From: Deltaproteobacteria bacterium
GTDB taxonomy: Bacteria; Myxococcota_A; Polyangia; Polyangiales; Ga0077539
Direction: 5' to 3'
DNA: 64,000 bases
Assembly: GCA_016218725.1 (NCBI GenBank)
Contig: JACRDB010000143.1
Span: 1-64,000 of the forward strand
Shown here piece by piece: positions 22,976 through 31,137 of the stretch. The position numbers and the translations under genes were made by a program. Numbering within the stretch: position 1 is the first letter of the stretch; each line of letters starts with the position of its first letter. The notes beneath the pieces were generated by a model. It saw only the letters and a program-made list of their open reading frames with translations, was not told where the DNA came from and ran no database searches.

Positions 22976-24051
22976 CCGGGGGCGCCTGGGGCGGCGGGGT
23001 GCGCGCCGTGCTGGAGGACGCCGTGGCCCGAGGGGTCACCCCGGGCGCCCAGGTGGCCGTCTGGGACGGCGGGGCGCTGCGCTCGCTGGCCGTCGGGCGC
23101 GTGGGATACAGCCCCGAGGACCCTCCCGTGACGGAGGCGACGGTCTTCGATCTGGCCTCGGTGACCAAGCCCTTCACGGCGCTGGGGTGGGTGCTCTCGG
23201 GGCGGGACCTCGGGGTGACCGCGGCGGCGCTGGTGCCGGCCTTCCGGGGCGAGCCCGCCGCCACCGCCACGCTGGAGGCGCTGCTCACGCACCGGGCGGG
23301 ACTGGCCGCGTGGGCGCCGCTGTACGCGCTCACCACGCCCGAAGGCGCAGGCTCCGGGGCCGCGCGGGAGGCCATGCTCGCGGCGCTGCTCGCGTCGCCC
23401 CGGGAGGCGCCGGAGGGGGAGCGCTATAGCGACCTGGGGTACCTCCTGGCGGGCGAGGTCCTGGCGCGGGTGGAGGGCGCTCCGTTGCAGGAGGTGGTCA
23501 CCGCGAGGGTGCTGGCGCCCTTTGGCTGCGAGGGGCCCCTCGGGTACCGCGGCGTGGGCGCGCCGTGGCGCGGCGGGGTCGCGTGCGCGCCCACGGAGCG
23601 CTGCGCCTGGCGGGGGCGCGTGGTGCGCGGTGAGGTCCACGATGAGAACGCCTTTGCCTACGGTGGCGTGGCCGGGCACGCGGGGCTCTTTGGCACCGCC
23701 GAGGGGTTGTGCCGCGCGGGCGTCGCGCTCCTGGAGGCGTACGCGGGTGGGGGGAAGGCGCTGTCCCGGGAGGCGCTCCTGGGGATGCTCGCGCCCCGCC
23801 CGGGGGGCACGCACCGGGTGGGCTTCGACACCCGCAGCGACGAGGGCTCGTCCACCGGGCGATGGCTCGGGCCCCGGACCTTCGGGCACCTGGGCTTCAC
23901 GGGTACGTCCCTGTGGTGCGACCCCGACGCGGGGGTGGCCATCGCGCTCACCACCAACCGGGTGCACCCGTCGAGAGACAACCTCGGGATCCGGGCGCTG
24001 AGACCCGCCGTGCACGACGCGGTCTGCGAGGCCCTCGGACGGCGCGATTGA
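22972..24051 (+). CDS. Serine beta-lactamase-like (class C/penicillin-binding) hydrolase
   Basis: 359 residues from a GTG that overlaps the previous stop as GTGA. The three active-site elements of the beta-lactamase/esterase superfamily are present: SVTK (nucleophile Ser and Lys) in LASVTKPFTALGWVL, YSD in ERYSDLGYLLAGEVL where class C has YxN, and HLGFTGTSLW as the third element. No signal peptide is seen, so it is probably a cytoplasmic esterase or peptidase, not a resistance enzyme. Translational coupling to the LOG gene suggests they are made together, but a shared pathway is not evident. Confidence 0.85.
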   Translation: MTGGAWGGGVRAVLEDAVARGVTPGAQVAVWDGGALRSLAVGRVGYSPEDPPVTEATVFDLASVTKPFTALGWVLSGRDLGVTAAALVPAFRGEPAATATLEALLTHRAGLAAWAPLYALTTPEGAGSGAAREAMLAALLASPREAPEGERYSDLGYLLAGEVLARVEGAPLQEVVTARVLAPFGCEGPLGYRGVGAPWRGGVACAPTERCAWRGRVVRGEVHDENAFAYGGVAGHAGLFGTAEGLCRAGVALLEAYAGGGKALSREALLGMLAPRPGGTHRVGFDTRSDEGSSTGRWLGPRTFGHLGFTGTSLWCDPDAGVAIALTTNRVHPSRDNLGIRALRPAVHDAVCEALGRRD

Positions 24052-24089
24052 GCGCCGGGGAATGACCCTCCCCGCGGAAAATTCGCGTG

Positions 24090-24107
24090 CGTATATACGT
24101 ATATACG
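24090..24107. promoter_or_regulatory. Perfect 18-bp AT-rich palindrome
   Basis: CGTATATACGTATATACG is its own reverse complement and stands out from the GC-rich surroundings. It lies 38 bases after the beta-lactamase-like stop and 44 bases before the next start. An operator for the membrane-protein gene, or a structural element, is inferred. Confidence 0.5.
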
Positions 24108-24150
24108 TATGAACGCATAAAGCGTTGGAGGGGGCACGCTTGGGGTAGCC

Positions 24151-24909
24151 TTGGTGCTTGTGGGTACATACCGAGCGCCGGGGGAGCCCCCCAGGGACGA
24201 CGCGGAGGCGCGGGGCGCGTTGGAGGCGCTGGCCTCCGAGGGGCGCGCGGGGCAGCGCGTGGAGCGCGTCGCCACAGAGGAGCTGCGGCGGCGCGCGGCG
24301 AAGGAGGCCCTGCGCGCGCAGGAGGAGGCCCACCGCGCGCTGCGCCGGCGCTGCGCGGAGGCCGTCGCGCCGTGGACCGGCAGCGCCGCGATGGGCGCCG
24401 GGATCGGGCTCTTCTTCGGCGTCGTCCCGGCCATCGTCCTGACGCTGGTGGCGCTCCACGACAGGGAGACGGTGATGACCGTCCTTCCCCCGGCGGTGAT
24501 GGCGGGCCTCGCGCTGCTCCTCGGCCTCGCCGTGCTGGGTCGCCGCCGCGCGCTCCGGCGCCTCGAAGCGGAGCTCTCGGCGCTGCCCTACGAGGTCCAC
24601 GGCCTCGAAGCAGCGCTGGGCGCCGAGTGGGACAACGACGACCCCTTCGGGCGCCTCACGCTCAAGGTGGAGCTCGGCGCGGAGCTGTCGACGCCGGACC
24701 TCACGCTGGTGTGCGACGCGCTGCGGGCGGCGGCTCGTCCCTGCGAGGCCAACCCCTCCGGTGACCGGGTGCTCCTGCGGAGCGACCTGCTACTGCACCG
24801 GCGCGACGCGGGGCGGTGGGCGCTCGGGGCCCTGCGGCGCGGCGTGGCGACGGTGCACGCGGTCCACCCGGTGCGGTGCGTGGGGGTCGAACTCGCGAAG
24901 GGGCGGTGA
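24151..24909 (+). CDS. Membrane protein of unknown function with two transmembrane helices
   Basis: 252 residues (start TTG at 24151 or GTG just after, with a weak GGGGTAG upstream). An Ala/Arg/Glu-rich helical N-terminus (residues 20-70, coiled-coil-like) precedes two hydrophobic helices (MGAGIGLFFGVVPAIVLTLVAL and VMAGLALLLGLAVLG). A basic stretch and a C-terminal soluble domain follow (LSALPYEVHGLEAALGAEWDNDDPFGRLTLKVEL). I do not recognise the family. Codon use is that of the host. An 18-bp palindrome lies just upstream and could control it. Confidence 0.65.
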   Translation: MVLVGTYRAPGEPPRDDAEARGALEALASEGRAGQRVERVATEELRRRAAKEALRAQEEAHRALRRRCAEAVAPWTGSAAMGAGIGLFFGVVPAIVLTLVALHDRETVMTVLPPAVMAGLALLLGLAVLGRRRALRRLEAELSALPYEVHGLEAALGAEWDNDDPFGRLTLKVELGAELSTPDLTLVCDALRAAARPCEANPSGDRVLLRSDLLLHRRDAGRWALGALRRGVATVHAVHPVRCVGVELAKGR

Positions 24910-25259
24910 GGGTGCCGGTCGATGGGTCGTAACCGCCAGAGGCTCTCGTGGCCTCACGGGAGTGTACACCCGATGCAGGCGCCTTGACCATGGTCAACCG
25001 CCGCTCCATGCGCGGCGACCATACTCCAACTTCAGGGCCCATCGCCCCAACCATCCCGACTCCAACCTGGACACGCGGGACGGGCCCTCCGTGACGCTCT
25101 GACGACCTTCGGGATCATGGAAACTCCTCCCAAGCCGAGGGTGAATTCCCGCTCGGTGTCGGGAGTCTGACGCGTCGAGTCGGGATTGTTTCGACGGAGA
25201 CCGCGACCTCACACCGGACTCCATCCATGCAGGGAACCTCAGAGAGAGGACAAGAAAAA
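24910..25259. other. Intergenic region upstream of the CAP-domain gene
   Basis: About 350 bases without a credible gene. It holds GTGTACAC at 24962-24969 and a CRP/FNR-like dyad at 24984-24997 whose flank resembles that of site 1 (both continue CAAC-N2-CCGCT). A loose inverted repeat CCGAG/CTCGG lies around 25135-25160. Near the end, AGAGAGGACAAGAAAAA provides the ribosome binding site for the GTG at 25260. Confidence 0.5.
24984..24997. promoter_or_regulatory. CRP/FNR-like dyad, site 4
   Basis: TTGAC-CATG-GTCAA, perfect. The 28 bases from here resemble those at 12823. It is 262 bases upstream of the CAP-domain gene and 74 bases after the previous stop. Confidence 0.45.
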
Positions 25260-26474
25260 GTGAACACACGAGGGTGGAGCTACCTGGGCGCGGTCGTGCG
25301 GAGCCTGATCCTGGCCGCTGGGATCCTGCTCCTGACCGCGGGGAGTGCGAGCGCGCAGTCGGAGTGCGGGGGGGCCTCGTCGTGCCCCAGTTGCACAGCG
25401 ATGGACGGGTGCGGCTGGTGCAACGGGCAGTGCCTCTCGGGCACCCAGGCCGGCGGCGGAGCGTGTACGTCCGCGGCGGGCAACTGGGCCTGGGTCCCCG
25501 GCCAGTGCGCGGGAGCCACGGCGCCGCGGCCGCCCGCAACACCGCAGCCTCCCAGCGGCCAGCCCTCAGCCCCCTCGGGCACCTGCGGTCGCGCCACGAC
25601 CTGCAGCGCCTGCGCGTCGCAGGACGGGTGCGGTTGGTGCAACGGGCAGTGCCTCTCGGGCACCCAGGCCGGCGGCGGAGCGTGCACGTCCGCGGCGGGC
25701 AACTGGGCCTGGGTCCCCAGCCAGTGCGCAGGGGCCACGGCGCCACGGCCGCCCGCGACGCCGCAGCCTCCCAGCGGCCAGCCCTCGGCCCCCTCGGCCC
25801 CCTCGGCCCCCTCGGGCACCTGCGGCCGCGCCACGACCTGCAGCGCCTGCGCGTCGCAGGATGGGTGCGGGTGGTGCAACGGGCAGTGCCTCTCGGGCAC
25901 CCAAGCCGGCGGCGGAGCGTGTACGTCCGCGGCGGGCAACTGGGCCTGGGTCCCCGGCCAGTGCGCGGGGGCCACGGCGCCTCAACCTCGCCCCGAAACG
26001 CCCGCGCCCGCGCCGAGCGCGGACGCTCCTGCTTCGGTCGCGAGCGCCTTCGTCGCAGCCCACAACCGCTATCGGGCGGACCACTGCGCGCCCCCGCTCA
26101 CCTGGTCGCCCGCCGTCGCGGCGTCGGCCCAGCGCTGGGCGGACAGGCTCCGACAGGCCGGGTGTGGCATGCAGCACAGCTCAAGCTCGGAAAGGTCCGG
26201 CTACGGAGAGAGCCTCTTCGGCGGCTCGGGCAGCTATACGCCAGAGCAGGCCGTGGAGGCGTGGTACAGCGAAGTGGGCCAGTACAATTACGGCCGCCCT
26301 GGATTCAGCGGGTCCACCGGGCACTTCACCCAGGTTGTGTGGCGGGCCACGACGAGCGTCGGCTGCGCCTCCGCGACCTGCTCCGGCAGCATCCTCTGGG
26401 TCTGCCAGTACAGCCCGGCCGGCAACATGGCCGGCCAGTTCCCCGCGAACGTCTCTCCGCGAGGATGCCAGTAA
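25260..26474 (+). CDS. Secreted CAP-domain (SCP/PR-1) protein with three PSI-like Cys repeats
   Basis: 404 residues from the GTG with a purine-rich binding site (an ATG 33 bases earlier has none). A Sec signal ends at SASAQ. Three nearly identical Cys modules follow, each with CSAC/CPSC, DGCGWCNGQCLSGTQAGGG and ACTSAAGNWAWVP, joined by Pro-rich linkers. They resemble plexin/PSI repeats. The C-terminal 145 residues are a CAP domain: HNRYRADHCAPPLTWSP, AVEAWYSEVGQYNY, the signature GHFTQVVWRATTSVGCA, and VCQYSPAGNM. CAP proteins bind lipids, ions or peptides outside the cell, and the CAP His residues are present. A related PSI module occurs in the lyase-like protein at 36170. Confidence 0.9.
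   Translation: MNTRGWSYLGAVVRSLILAAGILLLTAGSASAQSECGGASSCPSCTAMDGCGWCNGQCLSGTQAGGGACTSAAGNWAWVPGQCAGATAPRPPATPQPPSGQPSAPSGTCGRATTCSACASQDGCGWCNGQCLSGTQAGGGACTSAAGNWAWVPSQCAGATAPRPPATPQPPSGQPSAPSAPSAPSGTCGRATTCSACASQDGCGWCNGQCLSGTQAGGGACTSAAGNWAWVPGQCAGATAPQPRPETPAPAPSADAPASVASAFVAAHNRYRADHCAPPLTWSPAVAASAQRWADRLRQAGCGMQHSSSSERSGYGESLFGGSGSYTPEQAVEAWYSEVGQYNYGRPGFSGSTGHFTQVVWRATTSVGCASATCSGSILWVCQYSPAGNMAGQFPANVSPRGCQ
25404..25983 (+). repeat. Three tandem near-identical repeats inside the CAP-domain gene
   Basis: Units of about 125 bases at 25404, 25623 and 25860 differ at only a few positions. The linker between them is also duplicated. Near 25789-25818 a 9-base unit (GCCCCCTCG) is repeated three times in the second linker. 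The near identity at DNA level suggests recent duplication or ongoing homogenisation. Confidence 0.85.
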
Positions 26475-26562
26475 CCCAGGGCCCAGCGCCCCACGGGATC
26501 CACCTGGTGGAGGACTTGCGGGTGGAGCGCGCCAGGGCCGAGGCACCCCCGTGTGAGAGAAC

Positions 26563-26578
26563 GTTACCGCGCGGTAAC
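26563..26578. terminator. 16-bp palindrome between convergent genes, possible bidirectional terminator
   Basis: GTTACCGC-GCGGTAAC, perfect. It lies 5 bases after the stop of the leftward gene and 88 bases after the CAP-domain stop. It can fold as a 6-bp stem with a GCGC loop, extended by GTGAG/CTCAC after an internal loop. There is no T-run, so termination is only a possibility. Confidence 0.35.
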
Positions 26579-26583
26579 AACCC

Positions 26584-27738
26584 TCACCGGCGGCGGTACA
26601 CCCGCAGCTCCGTCGCGTCGGGGTAGAGGGCCTGCACCTCCGCCAGCGGCTCCAGGAGCCACGGGCGGCGGAACCACGCCCCGTCCTTGGAGAACACCAG
26701 GGTACCCGCGACGTGGTTGACCGCGTGCACGGGCGCCCCACCGGGCGGGCAGAGCACCACCACGTCGCCGAAGCGGCGCCGGTCCGCGGGGACCTGCACG
26801 TAGTCCCGCGCCAGCACCTCGCCCACCGCCGCGGGGTCTAGGTAGGCGCCGCCGGAGTCCTCCGGGGAGAAGAACCGCAGCGCCGAGTCCATGCAGTTCT
26901 GCGGCGGGTCCTCGCGCCGGGGGAAGGTGTTCACCCGCCGCCGCGCCCACGGCGGCAGGAGGTTCGCGATGTCCAGCCGCGAGCCGCCCGGCGCGCGGGC
27001 GAGGTCCTCCAGCATCGGGCGGAGCTCCCGCGCCGTGGTCCAGGCGCCCCACCAGGACACCAGCGCGCCCACGTCCGTGCGCTCGTCCAGCACCAGCCAC
27101 GCCATGGTGGCCTCGCTGCGGGACAGGACCTCCACCAGGCGCACCCTCGCCGCCGGGTCCGTCACCCGCGCGCACAGGAGGTCCAGATCCGAGAAGAGCA
27201 CCGCCTGGCCCTGGCGCCAGGTGAGGCGGTCCAGCGTGGCCCCGCCCACCAGGTCCGCCAGCGGCGCCCACCGCTCCGGGTGCTGCGCGCTCCGCCGGAA
27301 GGCCAGCGCCTGGGGGACGTTCCTCGGGTCCCGGGCGAGCCTCGCGTAGAGCGCCGAGCGCACCTCCGGCGAGAGCGCCCCCTCCACGGCGGCTCCCGGC
27401 GTCACCACGCACGCCTCCGTCGTGCACAGGGCGCCCCGGACGAGCTCCTCGGTCACCGTCGGGCTCAATCCCACGCCGCCCAGGAGGCCCGCGAGGCCCT
27501 CGCGGGTCGCGCCCCGGAAGGTCCACCGCTGCGGGGGAACCTCGCAGTCCGCCGCGCGGACGTGCCCCGAGGGCACCTCCAACGTCCGCACCGCGCTCAC
27601 GAGGCGCCCCCAGGGGCCCACCTGCTCCGTCGGCGTCGGCTTCGGCGCGCGATTGCCAGAGCATGCCAGCGCCAGGGACGCCACCAGCCCGGCCATCGGC
27701 CACGACGCCCCACGACCTTTCAAGAGTGCAACGCCCAT
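26584..27738 (-). CDS. Lipoprotein with a C-terminal NlpC/P60- or CHAP-like domain (tentative)
   Basis: 384 residues. A lipoprotein signal ends LVASLALAC (a second Met at residue 15 could also start it). The middle is not recognised. The C-terminal third has a Cys in QNCMDSALRFF, then GDVVVLCPPGGAPVHAVNHVAGTLVFSKDG and LRVYRR. Cys followed by His in a GDVV...HAV setting is how NlpC/P60 and CHAP papain-like peptidases look, so peptidoglycan or amide cleavage in the periplasm is possible. The match is partial. The gene is divergent from the lipoprotein at 27944, with an inverted repeat between them, and convergent with the CAP-domain gene. Confidence 0.65.
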   Translation of the reverse strand: MGVALLKGRGASWPMAGLVASLALACSGNRAPKPTPTEQVGPWGRLVSAVRTLEVPSGHVRAADCEVPPQRWTFRGATREGLAGLLGGVGLSPTVTEELVRGALCTTEACVVTPGAAVEGALSPEVRSALYARLARDPRNVPQALAFRRSAQHPERWAPLADLVGGATLDRLTWRQGQAVLFSDLDLLCARVTDPAARVRLVEVLSRSEATMAWLVLDERTDVGALVSWWGAWTTARELRPMLEDLARAPGGSRLDIANLLPPWARRRVNTFPRREDPPQNCMDSALRFFSPEDSGGAYLDPAAVGEVLARDYVQVPADRRRFGDVVVLCPPGGAPVHAVNHVAGTLVFSKDGAWFRRPWLLEPLAEVQALYPDATELRVYRRR

Positions 27739-27786
27739 CGGGCCCGGGTGACATTGTGCAAGGTCCGTGCACGCGCCGCGAGTCCC

Positions 27787-27810
27787 CTGTCACGACAAAA
27801 AGCGTGACAG
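27787..27810. promoter_or_regulatory. Inverted repeat CTGTCACG-N8-CGTGACAG
   Basis: Two perfect 8-base arms around an A-rich 8-base spacer, between the divergent starts at 27738 and 27944. A binding site for a dimeric regulator of one or both genes is likely. A GTGCA-N7-TGCAC dyad lies just to its left. Confidence 0.45.
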
Positions 27811-27943
27811 AGACACACGTTGGAGCCGCGCGATCGGTGCGCAACGTGGCCCTGGAGACCGCACCTGGGCATCGCCGCCGCAGGAGCTCCCTGGCGCGCG
27901 CATTGTACGCGTCGCGCTGTTATGCTCCGTGGTCGGAGGCCCC

Positions 27944-29422
27944 ATGCCCGCCACGCGACAGACCGCCCCGCTGATCCTCGGGTGTGCGGTCTGGATGTCC
28001 TGTAGCGAGAATGCAATGCCACCCTTGCACGATGGCGCTGCGGAGGACCTCGCGGCGATGGATGCGCGCGGGGAGCCCACCTCGGAGCGCCCCACGGCGG
28101 AGGTGGCCCCGGGCGCGGACACCCTCGCGGCGGACCTCGGCGGCGATCGAGCCCTGCGGGACCAGGGCGCCGCGGACGCGCCGGCGGCGCCCCTGGACGC
28201 GCCGCGGCCGGACGCGGGCGGGGCATGCGCGCTGCCCTGCGCGACGGCTTCGCGGTGGGCCCTCGGGGCGCCGGCGGAGGTGGGGGCCTTCACCGGCGGC
28301 GGGGTGTCGCTGGTCCGGGCCGTGGCGACGCCGTCGGGCTGGGGGCTCTTCTGGCAGCGCGACGAGCCGTCGGCCCCGCGGCGGGTGCGGGTGTTCTTCG
28401 CCGCCGTGGACGCGCGGGGCGCGGTGACCGCGGGCCCGGTGCAGCTCGTGGAGCTCCCGAGGCTGGACTCCCGCACGCAGTACTACAGCGCCGCCTGGAG
28501 CGGGGATCGCTTCGGGCTCCTGGTGCATGACAACACCGCCGTGGCGTTCTACACGGTGACCCCGTCCGGGGCGCTGGGGCCGAGGGTGTCCGCGGGCCCG
28601 AGGCTGATGGTGAGCACGGTGTACAGCTCCGAGGCGCGAGGGCAGCTCACGGGCTGGCCCGGGGGCTTCCTCGGCGTCCTGGAGGGCGACTGCGCGGGGC
28701 ACTCCTGCGCGTACGCCTTCCGGCTGGGGCCCACCGGGGCCCCGATGGGGAGCGTACAGAACCTCGTGGACATGGACTTCACGCACCAGTTCTGGCCCGT
28801 GGCGGCGTTCGATGGCGCGGGCTTCGCGATCCTGAGCGTCAAGGACGTGACGATCCCTCGGGGGGGCGTCACCACCCGGTATCTGTCCTCCACCGGGGCG
28901 CTGTCGAGCCCCAACGTCAAGGTCGTACCGATGAAGGAGTACCTCTGGGACGAGAACCCCGACCTCGCCTGGAGCGGCACGCACTTCGGCGCGCTCTGGA
29001 CCGAGGTCACCGCGAGGCCCCCGTCCGGGCGCCCGCCGGTGTCGTGGCAGGTGCACTTCGCGACGTTCCGCCGCGGCGCGTCCGCGAGCACGCTCCTTCG
29101 GGACCGGGTGCTGGAGGTCACCACGGAGCGCGCCGGGCACGGCTTCTCCACGCAGCTCCACGCCGTAGGGTGCGACTGGCTCGCGCAATACGCGCGCTGG
29201 CGCCCGGGCGCCGAGCCGCAGGTTGTCTTCCAGTGGCTCGACGACGCCGGCGCCGTGCGCGCGACGCTCACCCCCTTCACGCAAGGGGCCGACGCCCTCG
29301 GGTCGAGCCCCGCCCTGGCGCCCGCGGCGCGGGGCAGCGTCGGCGTCGCCCGCGGGGCGCGCGATGGAGACCGCTGGAGGCTGCTCTTCCACCTCCTGGA
29401 ACCGCCCTCCTGCGGACCGTAG
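27944..29422 (+). CDS. Lipoprotein with a beta-propeller-like body
   Basis: 492 residues from the ATG with GGAGG four bases upstream (an in-frame extension upstream lacks a signal). The signal is short, with Cys in LILGC and VWMSC, so the exact lipidation site is uncertain. An Asp/Ala/Pro-rich tether follows (ADAPAAPLDAPRPDAGG). The body repeats a strand pattern centred on a Trp-Ser-Gly turn (AAWSGDRFGLLVHD, LAWSGTHFGALW), as in periplasmic propeller proteins of this group. No catalytic motif is seen. It is followed closely by the HEAT-repeat gene. Confidence 0.75.
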   Translation: MPATRQTAPLILGCAVWMSCSENAMPPLHDGAAEDLAAMDARGEPTSERPTAEVAPGADTLAADLGGDRALRDQGAADAPAAPLDAPRPDAGGACALPCATASRWALGAPAEVGAFTGGGVSLVRAVATPSGWGLFWQRDEPSAPRRVRVFFAAVDARGAVTAGPVQLVELPRLDSRTQYYSAAWSGDRFGLLVHDNTAVAFYTVTPSGALGPRVSAGPRLMVSTVYSSEARGQLTGWPGGFLGVLEGDCAGHSCAYAFRLGPTGAPMGSVQNLVDMDFTHQFWPVAAFDGAGFAILSVKDVTIPRGGVTTRYLSSTGALSSPNVKVVPMKEYLWDENPDLAWSGTHFGALWTEVTARPPSGRPPVSWQVHFATFRRGASASTLLRDRVLEVTTERAGHGFSTQLHAVGCDWLAQYARWRPGAEPQVVFQWLDDAGAVRATLTPFTQGADALGSSPALAPAARGSVGVARGARDGDRWRLLFHLLEPPSCGP

Positions 29423-29493
29423 GGCGCGCGAGGCGCTCGCGCTGGAGCATCGACGCTCCCGCGCCGCCGTGCGATGGTGCCCGGCAGCTCCTC

Positions 29494-31137
29494 GTGGCGA
29501 CCAGAACCCAGGACCCCCTCGCTGCGCTCGGCGCCGGCTCCGCCGCTGGACGCAGGAGGGCCGCGGAGGCGCTGGCCCTGGCGCCGCGCCCGGAGGCGCT
29601 GGGCCCGCTGATCGTGGCCCTGGACGATGGCAACGCCACAGTGAGGGCCGCGGCCGCCAGGGCCCTGGCGGCGCTGGGCGACCCGTGCGCGGAGAAGCCC
29701 CTCGCCCTTCGCCTCGGCGTCGAGGGCAACCAGGACACCCGGAGGGACCTCGGGGAGGCGCTGGTGCGGCTCGGAGGGCCCTCGACGAGCGCGCACCTCT
29801 TCGCCGTGGTCATCGCGAACCCGAAGGCCCTCGACGCGCTCCTTCCGTGCGTCGCAACGCTCGGCGCCTCCGCGCTCCCGGAGGCCCTGCGGTGGCTCCT
29901 CGCCGCCCGCACGAAGGCCTCGCGCGAGGCCGCCCTGCGGGCCGTGGCCGCCGTGGCGGACGCCGCCGCCGAGGCGCAGCTCCTCGCGCACCTGCGGGCC
30001 GGGCGCTCGGACAGCGAGCGCCGCGCTTGCATCCATGGGCTCCTGCGCTGCGGCACCCCGGCGGCCCTCGGCGCCCTCGGGGGCGTCCTCGATGACCCAC
30101 GCCTCGGGAAGGACCTCGCCCGGGAGCTGGCGGAGCACCCCTCGACCTCCACCGAGGCGGCGCGCGTGGCCCTCGGCCTCGGGATCGAGGCCCAGCTCCA
30201 CGCCCTGGCGCTCCTGAGCCGCCGGGCCCCCGACGATGCCTGCTTCGAGGCCCTCCGGGCCGTCGCCGAGGGCGTCGCGGCGGCGCTCCCGACGGACTCG
30301 CGCTACGTGGACGCGTGGAGGCTCCAGTGGGGCCTGGCGCGGGTGCTCCCGACCCTCGGAGACCGCGCTCGCGCGCTCGCCACGGGGCTCCTCCCGGGAG
30401 CCCTCGAGGCCTGCTCCCGCGCGTCCTGCGCGGCGCCGACGCTCTCCCTGGTCGGCGCCCTCGGGGCCGCCCTGGCGCCCGCGTGGGACCCGCCCCTGGC
30501 GGCGTTCTTCATCGCGCAGCGGGGGAGCTCGGAGGCGTCCACGGGAGACCGCGCGGTCGCCGAGAGCGCCCTGGCGACGGTGACCGCCAGGCTCCTCGCC
30601 GCGGGCGACAGCGCCTCGGAGGCCTCGGCCCAGGAGGGCGTCCTCGCGCTCGCGGAGGCCTTCGGCGCCGGGGCGCGCAGCGGGCGCGACGCCCTCTGGA
30701 CGCTGGCCTTCGGCGCCGGGGCGCGCACCCTCCGGGAGGCCCTGGCGAGGCTGCCGGCGCGCACCCACGGGCCCTTCCTGGCGCAGGCCCCGCGGCTCCT
30801 GCAGGCCATGGCGCACCGCGGCGCCTCCGACGAGTTCCCGCGGGCGGACGCCCTGGTGGACCTGTGCCTGCTGGGCGGAGCCCCGGATCCGGGGCTCTTC
30901 GAAGCCCTCGGGGACGCCCTCTGCGGCGAAGATTTCATCCTGGCGGACGCGCTGGCGCGGGCCCTCCCGCGCCTCGACGAGCAGGCCATCCCCTTGTGGC
31001 GCCGCGCGCTGCGCGACCCGAAGGGCCCCACCCTGGACCTGGTCCGCGGCCCCGCGGCGCACTACGGTCCGGTCGCCGCGGCGCTCGCCGACGACCTCGC
31101 CGCCGCCGCGCGCCGCCGCGGCCTTACGGGTGCGTGA
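29494..31137 (+). CDS. HEAT-repeat protein
   Basis: About 547 residues, almost entirely Ala/Leu-rich helical pairs of the HEAT/PBS-lyase type. Clear units include RPEALGPLIVALDDGNATVRAAAARALAALGD and GTPAALGALGGVLDD. HEAT arrays are protein-binding scaffolds. Here it is cytoplasmic by lack of a signal. The start is weakly defined: a GTG at 29494 is in frame, but no clear ribosome binding site precedes it and the frame is open further upstream over the previous gene's end. The last 14 bases overlap the convergent esterase gene. Confidence 0.7.
   Translation: MATRTQDPLAALGAGSAAGRRRAAEALALAPRPEALGPLIVALDDGNATVRAAAARALAALGDPCAEKPLALRLGVEGNQDTRRDLGEALVRLGGPSTSAHLFAVVIANPKALDALLPCVATLGASALPEALRWLLAARTKASREAALRAVAAVADAAAEAQLLAHLRAGRSDSERRACIHGLLRCGTPAALGALGGVLDDPRLGKDLARELAEHPSTSTEAARVALGLGIEAQLHALALLSRRAPDDACFEALRAVAEGVAAALPTDSRYVDAWRLQWGLARVLPTLGDRARALATGLLPGALEACSRASCAAPTLSLVGALGAALAPAWDPPLAAFFIAQRGSSEASTGDRAVAESALATVTARLLAAGDSASEASAQEGVLALAEAFGAGARSGRDALWTLAFGAGARTLREALARLPARTHGPFLAQAPRLLQAMAHRGASDEFPRADALVDLCLLGGAPDPGLFEALGDALCGEDFILADALARALPRLDEQAIPLWRRALRDPKGPTLDLVRGPAAHYGPVAAALADDLAAAARRRGLTGA

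Noticed and set aside
25404..25983. Regularly spaced repeats that might suggest a CRISPR array
   Set aside because: The repeats are about 125 bases, coding, in frame, and separated by coding linkers; no cas gene is near.
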